Notes under the pieces: generated by a model
Databases searched by the model: none
Told to the model about the DNA's origin: nothing
The model's input: only the letters and a program-made list of their open reading frames with translations
Shown: positions 1 to 11,412 of the stretch, in pieces
Position numbering within the stretch: the stretch's first letter is position 1
Layout: every line of letters starts with the position of its first letter
Origin: Cercis canadensis
Lineage: Eukaryota > Streptophyta > Magnoliopsida > Fabales > Fabaceae
Direction: 5' to 3'
Length of the DNA stretch: 64,000 nucleotides
Assembly (NCBI GenBank): GCA_003255065.1
Contig: QAOA01001609.1
Span: forward strand, 9,093 to 73,092
Made by a program: the position numbers and the translations under genes

Positions 1-486
1 AACACTAAACTTTCTCATAATTTTAAGCAAACTTGTGACTCGGGTATAAAGCCAGAAGTTATGTGAGCTAACAATGTTAGTGTACTGTGTGTGCGGGATA
101 GGATTGGAAAACATTCTTTATAGTTTATACTATGCCCGATTTTATGACTGTTGTTCTGAATCTTTCCAAAGAAGCAGGGAAACTCTGGGTTTAGTTTATG
201 TGTGCTTTTCTTTTGGGAGTGGCGGGGGCCATATTCAATGATGCAAAAAAGATATAAGTGTTTATGTCTGGAAAATTATAGCATCACAGTCCACTAAGTT
301 AGGCTATTGGCATGAATGGGATAACATCAACTCAATAAGAAACCTACACTCTGTAATCCTACTCATGTTTCCTATCAGATTATTTATTTGAACCAATAGA
401 GCCCGTCATATCTGTTTTTCTTCCTATTTGTTATGGTTAATTGAAATTATTGATTTTTGTTTTCTATTTGACTTTGGTTAAACCAA

Positions 487-609
487 GAGGTGAGCAAATT
501 TATTAACCACCACAATGAGATTAAAGCAGCCACTGTTGCTAAGAAGGAAGGTGGCCAACTAACCATAGTTAAACCGCCTCCAGAGTCTACAAGTGGTGCA
601 AAGAAATAG
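487..609 (+). CDS. Orphan terminal exon of an unrecognised gene (copy 1)
   Basis: About 40 codons are open and end in TAG at 607-609. The peptide is lysine-rich and polar, contains KFINHHNEIKAATVAKKEGG, and ends PPPESTSGAKK. A pyrimidine-rich stretch and an AG lie just upstream, so it reads like the last exon of a plus-strand gene whose earlier exons are outside the window. The composition is more protein-like than its surroundings. I do not recognise the family. The same exon is intact at 11290-11412, where the upstream sequence is repeat DNA, so at least that copy is cut off from its gene. Confidence 0.35.
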   Translation, partial: EVSKFINHHNEIKAATVAKKEGGQLTIVKPPPESTSGAKK

Positions 610-2079
610 TTAATGACATTAAGGATAGTTTTGTTAACAGAGCATATTTTGTGACGCTACGTTGGATTAAAGCCACTTTTGTGAAGTGTGAAAGTCATTT
701 TGATCATGCGGTCTTTCTTTGCCTTGGTAGAGGATAGTCTGGAATATATGGTCATAATTTCTCCATTTCTTCTCCTCTTTCTTCTGGGCTTTGGGGGCTG
801 GCATGGCATATTGTAGATTTCATACCTTCAATACATGACTGAGGTTATTGAGGAAGTTTTGATGTATGTGTTTCCTCAACAAAGAAATTTGGTATTAACT
901 TATCGGTGTCCTTCATATACTTTACTCCCCTCATCCCTACTTCTCCTCTCTGTCTGTTTGTGTTGGTGAGCCCTGTACAGGTATCAAATCCACCTTATTT
1001 CTCTAGGAAAAGTGCATTTTTGACAACTTAGCCGTCAGGTTAGATCATTTGTATTTACATTTTTTGTAAATTACAATCTTACAGCGGATAGGATAATTGA
1101 TTGGCCGTTAGGTGCCTTCCAAGGAGAATTTTTTCTGTAGAAAAACAAAAAATAGAGAAACGGTAAAGTTTATTGGTTTATCTTGGATTTGGAAGCTTAT
1201 GATGCATACTTATATATTTTATGCTTATCATGATTACCAATATAATAAAACAAGAACATTTGTTAATGACAGTTTATCTATATGCGAGGTTTCTAATATA
1301 GCAAACCAAGAACCACTTTGATTATAGGAAATGATACTTCAAAATAATAATTATCTAACAACCAAAAAATTAACTACTTGAATCAAAATATAATAATTAT
1401 GGCACTAATATAAAATATTTTATTATTAATTTTTTTAAGAAAATATAACAAAGTGCTTATTTATCTAAATACAATCTTTAATAAGCATTTATTAATGTCC
1501 TTTTCAATAATTTCCACAATTATAAGCACTTATACACTTGTCTATCCAAATGCTTTAGAAAGAACTTATAGATTTTAAAAGCACTTTTTCAAATATGTAT
1601 CCAAACACTAAATAGCTTAATTTAAAATGAGCTTATGGTATAAAAGCTTTTCATATAAGGTATTCTTATATAAGCGCTTAAACAAGCTGTTTACCCAAAC
1701 TTGGCCCAAGCCTTTTAAGATTGGGGAGATTCTTTGTGTGCCTGCTCTTGGTAGTTGTAGTGTTATTGTGATAGTATTATAAATGACTTAAATGCCTGCT
1801 CTTTTCCATATGTGAATTTTTTGATAATATATGTAAATACATTGTAATTTAAATATTCCACCTTTGTTAAAAAAAAAAAGGATTTGTTTGACAATTTTTG
1901 TAACACTTTTAGGCACATAAAAATAATTTAATTTTACGCTATTAGGTATCGTGTAGGTCGCGGTTTCAAACTTCCTCACCATTGTGTAACCCAAAAAACA
2001 AGGATTTAATTTTCATTAACTATTACATTAAATAATGTTTAATCACTAGTTTACCACATACTAAAAAGTCAAAAACATT
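610..2079. other. Non-coding stretch, MITE-like AT-rich tract
   Basis: No gene is seen. From about 1420 to 1705 the text repeats short motifs such as AAGTGCTTAT and AAACAAGCTGTTTACCCAAAC. These resemble the ends of plant miniature elements, but I could not define paired termini or a target duplication. Confidence 0.3.
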
Positions 2080-2119
2080 NAATCACTAGTTTACCACATA
2101 CTAGAAAGTCAAAAACATT
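2041..2119. repeat. Un-collapsed 39-bp overlap around the N at 2080
   Basis: The 39 bases left of the N (2041-2079) recur directly right of it (2081-2119) with one difference. The second copy of the segment, near 12845, has the sequence only once. Confidence 0.9.
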
Positions 2120-2171
2120 TACCTTAAGTTAAATGTAATAACTTAAATAGTGCAGCCCTCTCTTGTTAAAT

Positions 2172-2380
2172 ATAAAGTTTTTTTTGTTTGATAGGCAAAA
2201 GTTTAAGGTGAGGAGAGACTACTGCATTCCAAGGTCACGACATGCCACAAGCCTTAATGAGGACTTACAGTGGTACTTATATATTACCTACCAAAGTAAG
2301 ACTACTTACATTGGGATTCAAACCTAAGTCTTACAAATGAAGTAATTAAGTCCTTACCAGCTAAACCAACTCCGGTTGGC
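2172..2380 (-). mobile_element. tRNA-derived SINE (copy 1)
   Basis: Read on the minus strand it has an A-box-like TGGTTTAGCTGG (2357-2368), then a B-box-like GGTTTGAATCC (2314-2324), then an unrelated body ending in an A-rich tail near 2172-2185. This order and spacing are those of an RNA polymerase III SINE. I could not define a target duplication. Confidence 0.6.
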
Positions 2381-2721
2381 AAAATTAGCCCTTTCTAGAC
2401 ACATGCAAATTTAGTAAAAATGCTAAAGTCCTTTTTTTCTTTGGTTATATTTTATATTGTAGTTTGCATGGATATGACAATTTATTTTCAATTGCTCTTT
2501 CATTTGATATATGTATGCACAAAATAAATTATTTAACAAGAAATACTATATTTGGAGCTCATTCACATCATTAACTAAGGACAAGAAACCTGATCAAACT
2601 ACCCAAATGATTTTTCCTTAAGAGACATAATGAGTTATTAGTGAAAAATAATAACTGATGTTTGTGTAATTTGAAATAGTTTTTGTTTTTAGACCGAGAA
2701 AGGTAAATTTAGATTAAAATT

Positions 2722-2811
2722 ATATTTTAGTCCCTCATTGATATTTTCGTTATTAGTTTAAGAGTAAGGGACCAAATTGAGAGCAAAAATATCAATGAGA
2801 GACTAAAATAT
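2722..2811. repeat. Short inverted repeat, possible MITE
   Basis: An arm reading ATATTTTAGTCCCTCATTG returns inverted 40-50 bp later as CAATGAGAGACTAAAATAT. It would fold into a hairpin about 90 bp long. The same structure is in the second copy near 13472-13562. Confidence 0.5.
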
Positions 2812-3333
2812 GGTTTTTATCCTAAAATTTATTAGTTGAAGGTAATGACAAATAAGTCAAACTTGAGATTAATGTTCTTAGAGATTCTTGGGTCAATTAC
2901 GTTGTGTATCTAGTGGCATTTAAAGTTTTTTGTGTATTTGTTTTCTTTTTTTTTTTAATTAATAGATAGATAGAGCTAGATTTTTTAGCTAAAACTATGA
3001 AAAAAGAAAAATGTAGGATATTTCTAGACTAATTATGTTATGTATGTTTGTGTAAATATTCTTTGTGTTAAGCATATGATGATTGTGGAATGAAATATGT
3101 GATTTAAAAATAAATAAATACCATACCTTGTGAACTTCCTCTCTGAAGTAGGAACCAATAGACCACCTTAGAATCAACCGGAATTCTTCCTAGTATGCCA
3201 TGATTTCCTCTAATTCGGAGGAATTTATTAGGGAATCCATGACCATTTTTGTGAAACCCCTCATTGCCCATAGTGCAAAAAGCGATGGTGGCTTAAGCCC
3301 AATAAAATCTGCAACCACTGAGTGGGCTCCATC

Positions 3334-3473
3334 CACAGAAGCACCGGGACATCAAAAAGGCGTGCGTCCCCGTTTCGGGGACGGGGACGAAACGCAAAAC
3401 GCATTCCCCAGTGTAGAGGCGGCGTTCTGAACTCTGATGGGGAAGATCTGAACGTATGGGGAAAATTTTAATT
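3334..3473. mobile_element. Left end of a DNA transposon, truncated
   Basis: This matches the first 140 bp of the complete element at 14098-14841, including its GC-rich GTCCCCG subterminal repeats and the flanking GGCTCCATC (3325-3333). It breaks off at 3473 and unrelated sequence follows. The break is either a deletion or a wrong assembly join. Confidence 0.65.
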
Positions 3474-5020
3474 TCATGGAAGGAGTTAATAATGGAATGG
3501 ATTTATGAGTTCATGTTACAGTTATATTTTGTTCTACTGTTTTAATTACATAATCTGATAACATATCAAAAGCTCCTATGCTATATATTTCTTTTGGATT
3601 GACTTTAGAAATTGTCCAGTTCATTAATTTATTTTCTACATTTTTCAGTAGATGTTTAAAATACCTATTATATGCTTTTAATCCAACAATAGCTGGTCCA
3701 GACCAAGGATGAGTTCTATATTTGTGTTGGTTTGACATTATACAGCTAAATATACAAGTCTTCTTATTCTTAGTCTTATTTGATTTTGCATAATATATAC
3801 GTAATAAGAATCTATAGTTTGAACAAGTTCTTTATCTTAAAGAATACTTCTAAAGTATCTAATTAAAGCTTGATTTTCTAGGAAAGCATAACCATAATAC
3901 CTACTTGCTCTATAACCCAACCTTCTAGCTATACCTACTTCCCCCTATTTTTTTTGAGGTTTTGATATCATTGAGGCAATTGGATCATATAAAAATTGAG
4001 CGGTGAATATAAAATTGCATATATGGGAGACTAATCTGGCAATAATCCGCCTAGAAAAGTGGGACAGGGATAACAATAATTTAATGGAAAGAAGTAAATA
4101 GGAGACTAATCTGACGGTAGTCCATCTAGAAAAGTAGGAAATGGATGACAATAATTTAAAAAAAAATGAAATTTATTGATGAAAGTTAAAACTTACAATG
4201 ATTGAAGCTAAGACTTCTTCAAAATGATTTATAAAACATGAAAATATAGACTATAAACATTCGACAGAGATTCCTCCTAAGACAAGTCTTGAAAATTTTT
4301 TCAACTCTGCCTTACAATGAAGTTCAACTATCTATTTATAGAAGAAGATGAAATTCAAACTACATTATAATAGGATATATTGTAGTGCAATGATTATAAC
4401 AGATAACATAATTATCCTTTTGATGAGCTGGCTGATTATGATAAGGAGAGAATCTTATCCTTTTGCTGGAGAATTTGAATAATTGTCCTTATGATGAGCT
4501 GGCTAACTGAAGAGAGAATCTTGACCTTTTATCAAAGAATGCTTTAGTCACGTGAATGATGAATTTTGTCTGCTTGAAAAGACTTTGATAGCTTTGATGT
4601 CTTTGTCCTTTTGCTATAATGAGATTTTTTAGGATCTATTTCTAATGCTTTTAACTTATCTGAGATTTCTTTTAATATATCTTGGGTATTATCTCCTAGA
4701 CTAACATCTTTTGATGTATTCCATTTATTAATTTACTTTTAGAAGATGAAGGAATATCTATTGGTGTAGGTTTAGAAGAAACTAAAAAGTCTATTTGGTC
4801 TAACTGAGAAGAGATGGTATGAAGAGTTACATTTGTATAATTATTCTGTATTTGAATGTTTTAAAGGTGTTTTACTGAGACAAGTCTACCTTCTAAATCT
4901 TTATCTTCTCCATATATCATTTTAAAATGAGATGCTATTACTTGATTTCCTTTTAAGTTAGAAAAATGGATTTGCTCTAAAGGAGGATGTGTTGATATGA
5001 TAGGTTTTTTATTTCTTGTC
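3474..5020 (-). pseudogene. Decayed minus-strand frame, possibly endogenous pararetrovirus
   Basis: An open frame of 75 codons lies at 3511-3738 (minus). Farther upstream on that strand, 4640-5020 translates into protein-like text in one frame interrupted by stops. The composition (many Asn, Ile, Lys, and aromatic residues) and the local pattern remind me of the coat or movement regions of Caulimoviridae-related copies in plant genomes. No reverse transcriptase, protease or zinc-knuckle motif is visible to settle it, and an LTR-element gag is the alternative. The frame is broken by several stops, so no product is expected. Parts recur at 5845-6009 and 6931-7302. Confidence 0.35.
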
Positions 5021-5021
5021 N

Positions 5022-5844
5022 AGACTAATCGGCCAATCACATTCCTAAATATTATGCAAATGCATGAGCTAGGTCATAGGATTCACCGAAGAGGAGTACC
5101 AAACCAAGCTCAATGCAGCAGATTGACAAATTCAGTGCGGATCCACTGTCAGTTCGTGAACTAAGACAGACAGATTCGTCCCTCCCCAATTCAACTGAGA
5201 AACAGAGCTATGGAAGAAGAAAATTCAAGAGAGAGAGTGAGAGATGTGGGAGAAGAAGAAAAAATTTGAAGAAAGAGATGGAGGTTCTTGCTCTCCATTG
5301 TCTTCCACCACTAACGACATCGGAAACCACTACAAGCTCATCAATTTCTCTCTTGTTCTCTCCCAATTGCTCTATCCTCTCTTTCCCTTGTCCCTCTTCA
5401 CTTCTACCCAATTCTCTCCCTCTATCTTCCTTTTTCCTTTTCTATCTATCTTCCTTTCTTCTTCCTTCTCGATGGGTCTTCGGTCTTCCCCTTCTTTCTT
5501 CCTCCCTTCGTTCTTTCTCTGTATCTCTGTATCATTCTCTTCCTCTTCCTCTTCCACCGGGTGTGCACGAGGAGAAAGTGACCAGTGCACGTGCGCTGAA
5601 GCAAATTGAAAGGCGTCCTGGAGTCCGCCAATGAGAGAGATTCTCTTTGTATTTTTATTTTTTATGTTTGTGTTATTTAATTCTCATTTTTTTGTAATTG
5701 AATTGGTAAAATATATTTTGAGAAATGAGAAGAAAGACATTTTATGTGGGCTAAACAAAATTCAAGGAAAGACTCATATACATATATATATATATAGTAA
5801 TCCTATATGTAAATAATTGTAAACTTTACTATGTACCTTTAACA
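5022..5844. other. Pyrimidine-rich unassigned stretch
   Basis: It lies right of the N at 5021. The part at 5280-5560 is strongly C/T-rich on the plus strand and gives overlapping low-complexity open frames in three frames, which I do not take as genes. An AT dinucleotide run lies near 5775-5795. Nothing else is recognised. Confidence 0.4.
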
Positions 5845-6009
5845 TGGAAGGAGTTAATAATGGAATGGATTTATGAGTTCATGTTACAAGTATATTTTGT
5901 TCTACTGTTTTAATTACATAATCTGATAACATATCAAAAGCTCCTATACTATATATTTCTTTTGGATTGACTTTAGAAATTGTCCAGTTCATTAATTTAT
6001 TTTCTACAT
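5845..6009. repeat. Copy of 3475-3640
   Basis: About 165 bp near-identical to the segment starting with GGAAGGAGTTAATAATGG near 3479. It ends abruptly at the N at 6010. Confidence 0.85.
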
Positions 6010-6010
6010 N

Positions 6011-6929
6011 GCACTAAAATAGCTACGGTAAATAAGATAAAGAAGCTAATCCGGAACAATCCCCACAAATATATCAAAACAAATGAGAGTTGACCACAAA
6101 ATAAAAGTACAGGGGGCAGCAAAAGAACCCAATTCAGAAGCTGAATAAAACAGTCTTAATTTAGCAATAAAATGGTGCAGAGACAACATAGGAATACATA
6201 CAGAAAGAGTCTTAAACAAGGGTAGAGAAATAACCAACTTTAGATGCAAATTGGGAGTAGGGAAAAATGAAAATTGCTTTGAAAATTTTATATATGAGAG
6301 GTATGCATTTCCTGGTTTCAACGGGGAAAAAATCACCCGAATCAGACCTCTATAGCTCCATTTAGAAAATAAAAACGGAGGGCTGCCAGAGAAAACTGAC
6401 GAGCCTAGCAGTGCAGAAAAATTGGTCAACTTTAAACGCAAACTGGGAACAGGGGGAAGGGAATTTGGTTTTAAAAAATTTATGCATAAAAGGAAAGTGT
6501 CTCCCGGTTCTAACAAGACAAATGGTGCTCAAATTGGAGCCCCGTAGCTCTGTCTAGAAAAACAAAATCAACTACTGCCCAAGCTATCTAACAGCTGCGA
6601 AATTGCCCAAGCACAACAACAAAATTGAGCCAAAATGGTCTCATGATTTAGCCAAAACAACAAAGTAAAACAACTCCTCAGTAGCCATTAATCACAAGAC
6701 AAAAATCCTTCACCAAAACTCAGCAATACCCAAAACATACAAATTCGAAAGCTTCAACATAAACTAAAGCATCAATTGATTACTTCTAAAATTACCAAAT
6801 TATACCCAAAATAACAGAACCTGTAGATCATGACGCAATGCATAAGAGTGAAAGAATTACAACTAAATGGCGAGGAAATAATAAAGAGTAGAGGATATAT
6901 ATGTAATAAATAACTACTGAACATGCCAA
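6011..6929. repeat. N-bounded copy of about 8487-9404
   Basis: The whole 919-bp block between the Ns at 6010 and 6930 is near-identical to the continuous sequence 8487-9404. The tight N borders suggest an alternative contig placed here by the assembler rather than a genomic duplication. Confidence 0.85.
6190..6570 (-). repeat. Two tandem units of about 190 bp inside the repeat
   Basis: On the minus strand the segment holds two diverged versions of one unit. Each has GAGCTA-like text, a GAACCGGGA or GAAACCAGGAAA motif, then CCCAGTTTGCGTTTAAAGTTG or CCCAATTTGCATCTAAAGTT. The resulting 156-codon open frame shows the repeat as LEPGDTFLLCINF and LKPGNAYLSYIKF. The same pair recurs near 8665-9045. 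I treat it as non-coding repeat structure, because the similarity is as strong in DNA as in protein. Confidence 0.55.
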
Positions 6930-6930
6930 N

Positions 6931-7560
6931 ATGCTTTTAACTTATCTGAGATTTCTTTTAATATATCTTGGGTATTATCTCCTAGACTAACATCTTTTGA
7001 TGTATTCCATTTATTAATTTACTTTTAGAAGATGAAGGAATATCTATTGGTGTAGGTTTAGAAGAAACTAAAAAGTCTATTTGGTCTAACTGAGAAGAGA
7101 TGGTATGAAGAGTTACATTTGTATAATTATTCTGTATTTGAATGTTTTAAAGGTGTTTTACTGAGACAAGTCTACCTTCTAAATCTTTATCTTCTCCATA
7201 TATCATTTTAAAATGAGATGCTATTACTTGATTTCCTTTTAAGTTAGAAAAATGGATTTGCTCTAAAGGAGGATGTGTTGATATGATAGGTTTTTTATTT
7301 CTTGTCTGTCATGTTTTAGTACTTTGATGGGTAACGTTTAAAGAGTCTCTAAAAGGATAATATATTTTGTTTTCTAGTAAGAAGTTTTCAAACCACGTAA
7401 AGAAAGGGACATGAATCTGAACTTGACTTATATACTCATAATAGATGACCTTAAATTTTTGTAGTTCTTCTTTTGAAAAATTATTGAAGTATCATTGTCT
7501 TTTTCTTTTATATATATATATATAGATGCACTGAAGCCACATTGGCACTGATAACTTTTT
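6931..7560 (-). pseudogene. Second copy and extension of the decayed pararetrovirus-like frame
   Basis: 6931-7302 repeats 4648-5020. Beyond it the minus-strand frame continues upstream to about 7480 with one in-frame TGA, giving more of the same kind of protein text. The copy at 4648-5020 stops at an N exactly where this one continues, so the two are probably one locus split by the assembly. Its identity is as uncertain as that of 3474-5020. Confidence 0.35.
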
Positions 7561-7960
7561 ACAAACTGATGCTTTGCTGCACCCGTATTATGTGATCTAT
7601 TACATGAGTATAAATATTACAACACTTGTCTCAAGGAAGGAGATTTTAATTACATTCAAAATAAGAGAAAAGGAAGGACAATCTTTTAACTCTGAGCTTC
7701 TGATATACCTCTCCAAAATAATTCAAAATAAACGCTCAAGCAGCTCAGGAGAAACCATAGAGAGACAAGCATTAGTATAATCAAAATAAAGGAAGAATTG
7801 AAGCGAGATTTACAATGGTTTTGGAGATATTAGATTCCAAGGGAAATCAAATAAGAAAGACACAAAACCTCAATGACTAAGGTCATGGGTAGTGACATGA
7901 ATGAAGATAAGATTTTAAAGATAGAATGGCAACCTAAAGATGCAAACTAACACTAATTCA

Positions 7961-7997
<37 letters not shown>

Positions 7998-8232
7998 ACC
8001 AAGGATTTTACAATAAGCAAACCAACACTGACAAAAAGAAGCTCCAATAGGGTAAAATGAAATTCCAGTACAAGCACATTCCACTTAAGATAAAGAAATA
8101 GTCAAGACAAAGAATAAGATAATAATAGTGAAAATCAAAACAAGCTGAATACAAGTCTAAACAAAGAAATATTGCAATTCATAAAATAGTCACTAAACCT
8201 AACCATATTCTTTCCAAGAAAAAAAATAAAAA
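7561..8232. other. Non-coding stretch with long A run
   Basis: A run of about 36 A residues lies at 7961-7996. On the minus strand the text is T-rich and intron-like. No gene is seen. Confidence 0.4.
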
Positions 8233-8726
8233 GCACTAAAATAGCTACGGTAAATAAGATAAAGAAGCTAATCCGAAACAATCCCCACAAATATATCAAA
8301 ACAAATGAGAGTTGACCACAAAATAAAAGTACAGGGGGCAGCAAAAGAACCCAATTCAGAAGCTGAATAAAACAGTCTTAATTTAGCAATAAAATGGTGC
8401 AGAGACAACATAGGAATACATACAGAAAGAGTCTTAAACAAGGGTAGAGAAATAACCAACTTTAGATGCAAANAAAAAAAAAAAAGCACTAAAATAGCTA
8501 CGGTAAATAAGATAAAGAAGCTAATCCGGAACAATCCCCACAAATATATCAAAACAAATGAGAGTTGACCACAAAATAAAAGTACAGGGGGCAGCAAAAG
8601 AACCCAATTCAGAAGATGAATAAAACAGTCTTAATTTAGCAATAAAATGGTGCAGAGACAACATAGGAATACATACAGAAAGAGTCTTAAACAAGGGTAG
8701 AGAAATAACCAACTTTAGATGCAAAT
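8233..8726. repeat. Un-collapsed 240-bp overlap around the N at 8473
   Basis: 8233-8472 and 8487-8726 both begin GCACTAAAATAGCTACGG and are nearly identical, with the N and an A run between them. This is the pattern of two overlapping contig ends that were not merged. Confidence 0.9.
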
Positions 8727-10800
8727 TGGGAGTAGGGAAAAATGAAAATTGCTTTGAAAATTTTATATATGAGAGGTATGCATTTCCTGGTTTCAATGGG
8801 GAAAAAATCACCTGAATCAGACCTCTATAGCTCCATTTAGAAAATAAAAACGGAGGGCTGCCAGAGAAAACTGACGAGCCTAGCAGTGCAGAAAAATTGG
8901 TCAACTTTAAACGCAAACTGGGAACAGGGGGAAGGGAATTTGGTTTTAAAAAATTTATGCATAAAAGGAAAGTGTCTCCCGGTTCTAACAAGACAAATGG
9001 TGCTCAAATTGGAGCCCCGTAGCTCTGTCTAGAAAAACAAAATCGACTACTGCCCAAGCTATCTAACAGCTGCGAAATTGCCCAAGCACAGCAACAAAAT
9101 TGAGCCAAAATGGTCCCATGATTTAGCCAAAACAACAAAGTAAAACAACTCCTCAGTAGCCATTAATCACAAGACAAAAATCCTTCACCAAAACTTAGCA
9201 ATACCCAAAACATACAAATTCGAAAGCTTCAACATAAACTAAAGCATCAATTGATTACTTCTAAAATTACCAAATTATACCCAAAATAACAGAACCTGTA
9301 GATCATGACGCAGTGCATAAGAGTGAAAGAATTACAACTAAATGTCGAGGAAATAATAAAGAGTAGAGGATATATATGTAATAAATAACTACTGAACATG
9401 CCAAGTAACTAGAAACAAATAAAAATAAATAGGAAATACATTATAGAACATGCTGGGAACAGAAAAATAAAATATGATAGAATATATAACCAAATAACCA
9501 AAAACATCGAAACATAAGCAAAAAAATACATATGTGAGCATAAAACACACAAACAATTGAATATATAAAAAAAATATATAGAAGATAAATCAAACAAATA
9601 CAAACATAGAAGGGAACATAACAAGGAATTTAAGCCAAAAAAAATTGAATAGTGATGGATGTGGGAAACATGCATAACAAAATGTAAAATGAAAAGGAAG
9701 ATAAACAAAACAAACTCAATAACAAGAATGAATAAACAACAAGACAAGTAAAATAAAAAGGTAGAACCGAATAAAGAAACAGGATAACCAGTAAGAGATA
9801 AAATGAGCAAAAACAATGAATCCATAGGAAAATAAGATAACGTAATAGAAAAAAAAAATAAATCAGAACCAAAATAAAGGGACTAAACATTAACATTCTC
9901 TTACCCATTATAATTCACTGAGCTTCCAAACAAGATGGGTCATCGGAGGAGAATGGTGAAACATATGAGAGAAATGAGAAAAATCAAACAGAATGATAGT
10001 AATCTTAGACAAAATTGATGGAATCAAATAAAACCTTAAAGATGGGTCGATCATTCACAACAGAGAAAAATTAGTGTACCATACTAAATACAAAAGGAAA
10101 AAAAAACAAAATGAATGGGCTAAAGCTAATCTTTGTAAGAGCAAATTTTCCTTTTCTATTCGGATTTTTTTCACTCCTCTTTCTCATTTTTCTTCTTTCT
10201 TCTCTTTTCTTGTTCTAGTTTAATGGGTCTTTCTCATCTTTCTTTTCTTTACGTGGCTTTCTTCACAGTCCTCTCTTTTTTATTTTTTTTTGTTTTCTCT
10301 AGGTTCTCTTCTTTCTTTTCTCTTTGCTCTCTCTCTTATTTATAGATATTTTTTTTTGCTCTTTTTTTTTTTTGTTCTATCCTGATCCACCCCATGAAGC
10401 TTCCTACTACCTTTATTTTCTTTTTTCTCTACTTTTTTCTCACTTTTCTCTTCTTTTTCTTCTAAATTTGCCTTTGACCCCAAAATATCTTCATGTTACA
10501 TTTAAATTTTGGGTCAATTAGATACTTAGGTACACTTTCTTTTGCATTTCATTGGTCTAAGATGTTTTATGATGTAAAAACAAAACTATTTGTTTTTAAT
10601 TTTTAGAAAAATATTTTAAATTTACAAAATACAAAAATACTATAAAAAAAATGTACCAATTGGGCCTCATAGAAAAATTAGGCTATACCCTTGAATTTTG
10701 CAAAAAATAATTTTTTTTTTTATAAAAACACAAGCCCAAGAGTATAAAACTTTTAAAATGATGCATATATATATTTTTTTAAAAAGAATATGTCTTTGGT
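8487..10800 (-). repeat. Long minus-strand repeat with purine-rich leader
   Basis: Read on the minus strand it starts with AT-rich text, then a purine-rich tract (complement of 10140-10480), a T-rich intron-like stretch and the motif ATTTGAGCACC..TTGTCTTGTTAGAACCG near 8980-9020. A diverged plus-strand relative with the same order lies at 16080-18360. No coding region, LTR border or target duplication was found, so the class of the element is open. Confidence 0.4.
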
Positions 10801-11289
10801 GACAACACTAAACTTTCTCATAATTTTAAGCAAACTTGTGACTCGGGTATAAAGCCAGAAGTTATGTGAGCTAACAATGTTAGTGTACTGTGTGTGCGGG
10901 ATAGGATTGGAAAACATTCTTTATAGTTTATACTATGCCCGATTTTATGACTGTTGTTCTGAATCTTTCCAAAGAAGCAGGGAAACTCTGGGTTTAGTTT
11001 ATGTGTGCTTTTCTTTTGGGAGTGGCGGGGGCCATATTCAATGATGCAAAAAAGATATAAGTGTTTATGTCTGGAAAATTATAGCATCACAGTCCACTAA
11101 GTTAGGCTATTGGCATGAATGGGATAACATCAACTCAATAAGAAACCTACACTCTGTAATCCTACTCATGTTTCCTATCAGATTATTTATTTGAACCAAT
11201 AGAGCCCGTCATATCTGTTTTTCTTCCTATTTGTTATGGTTAATTGAAATTATTGATTTTTGTTTTCTATTTGACTTTGGTTAAACCAA

Positions 11290-11412
11290 GAGGTGAGCAA
11301 ATTTATTAACCACCACAATGAGATTAAAGCAGCCACTGTTGCTAAGAAGGAAGGTGGCCAACTAACCATAGTTAAACCGCCTCCAGAGTCTACAAGTGGT
11401 GCAAAGAAATAG
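11290..11412 (+). CDS. Orphan terminal exon of an unrecognised gene (copy 2)
   Basis: Identical open frame to 487-609, ending in TAG. The upstream 490 bp are the same as in copy 1, but beyond 10804 the sequence is repeat DNA, so no earlier exons adjoin this copy. Confidence 0.35.
   Translation, partial: EVSKFINHHNEIKAATVAKKEGGQLTIVKPPPESTSGAKK

Larger units (their letters stand above)
1..3473. repeat. 3.4-kb duplicated segment, copy 1
   Basis: Near-identical to 10804-14237, with scattered single-base differences. It begins at the window edge, so its true left end is unknown. Copy 1 is about 40 bp longer because of the un-collapsed repeat at the N at 2080. It stops matching after 3473, inside a DNA transposon that is complete in copy 2. 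It may be a real duplication or two haplotypes laid end to end. Confidence 0.9.

Noticed and set aside
5113..5634. 173-codon plus-strand frame and overlapping frames on both strands
   Set aside because: They lie in a pyrimidine-rich tract, encode Ser/Leu/Phe or Lys/Glu low-complexity text in several frames at once, and have no motif or intron context.
8268..8597. 109-codon frame spanning an N
   Set aside because: It is created by the unmerged overlap at 8473 and contains an unknown residue.
9409..9908. 138- and 92-codon minus-strand frames rich in Phe, Leu, Ser and Tyr
   Set aside because: They come from T-rich intron-like repeat DNA and overlap in two frames; the hydrophobic text reflects base composition.
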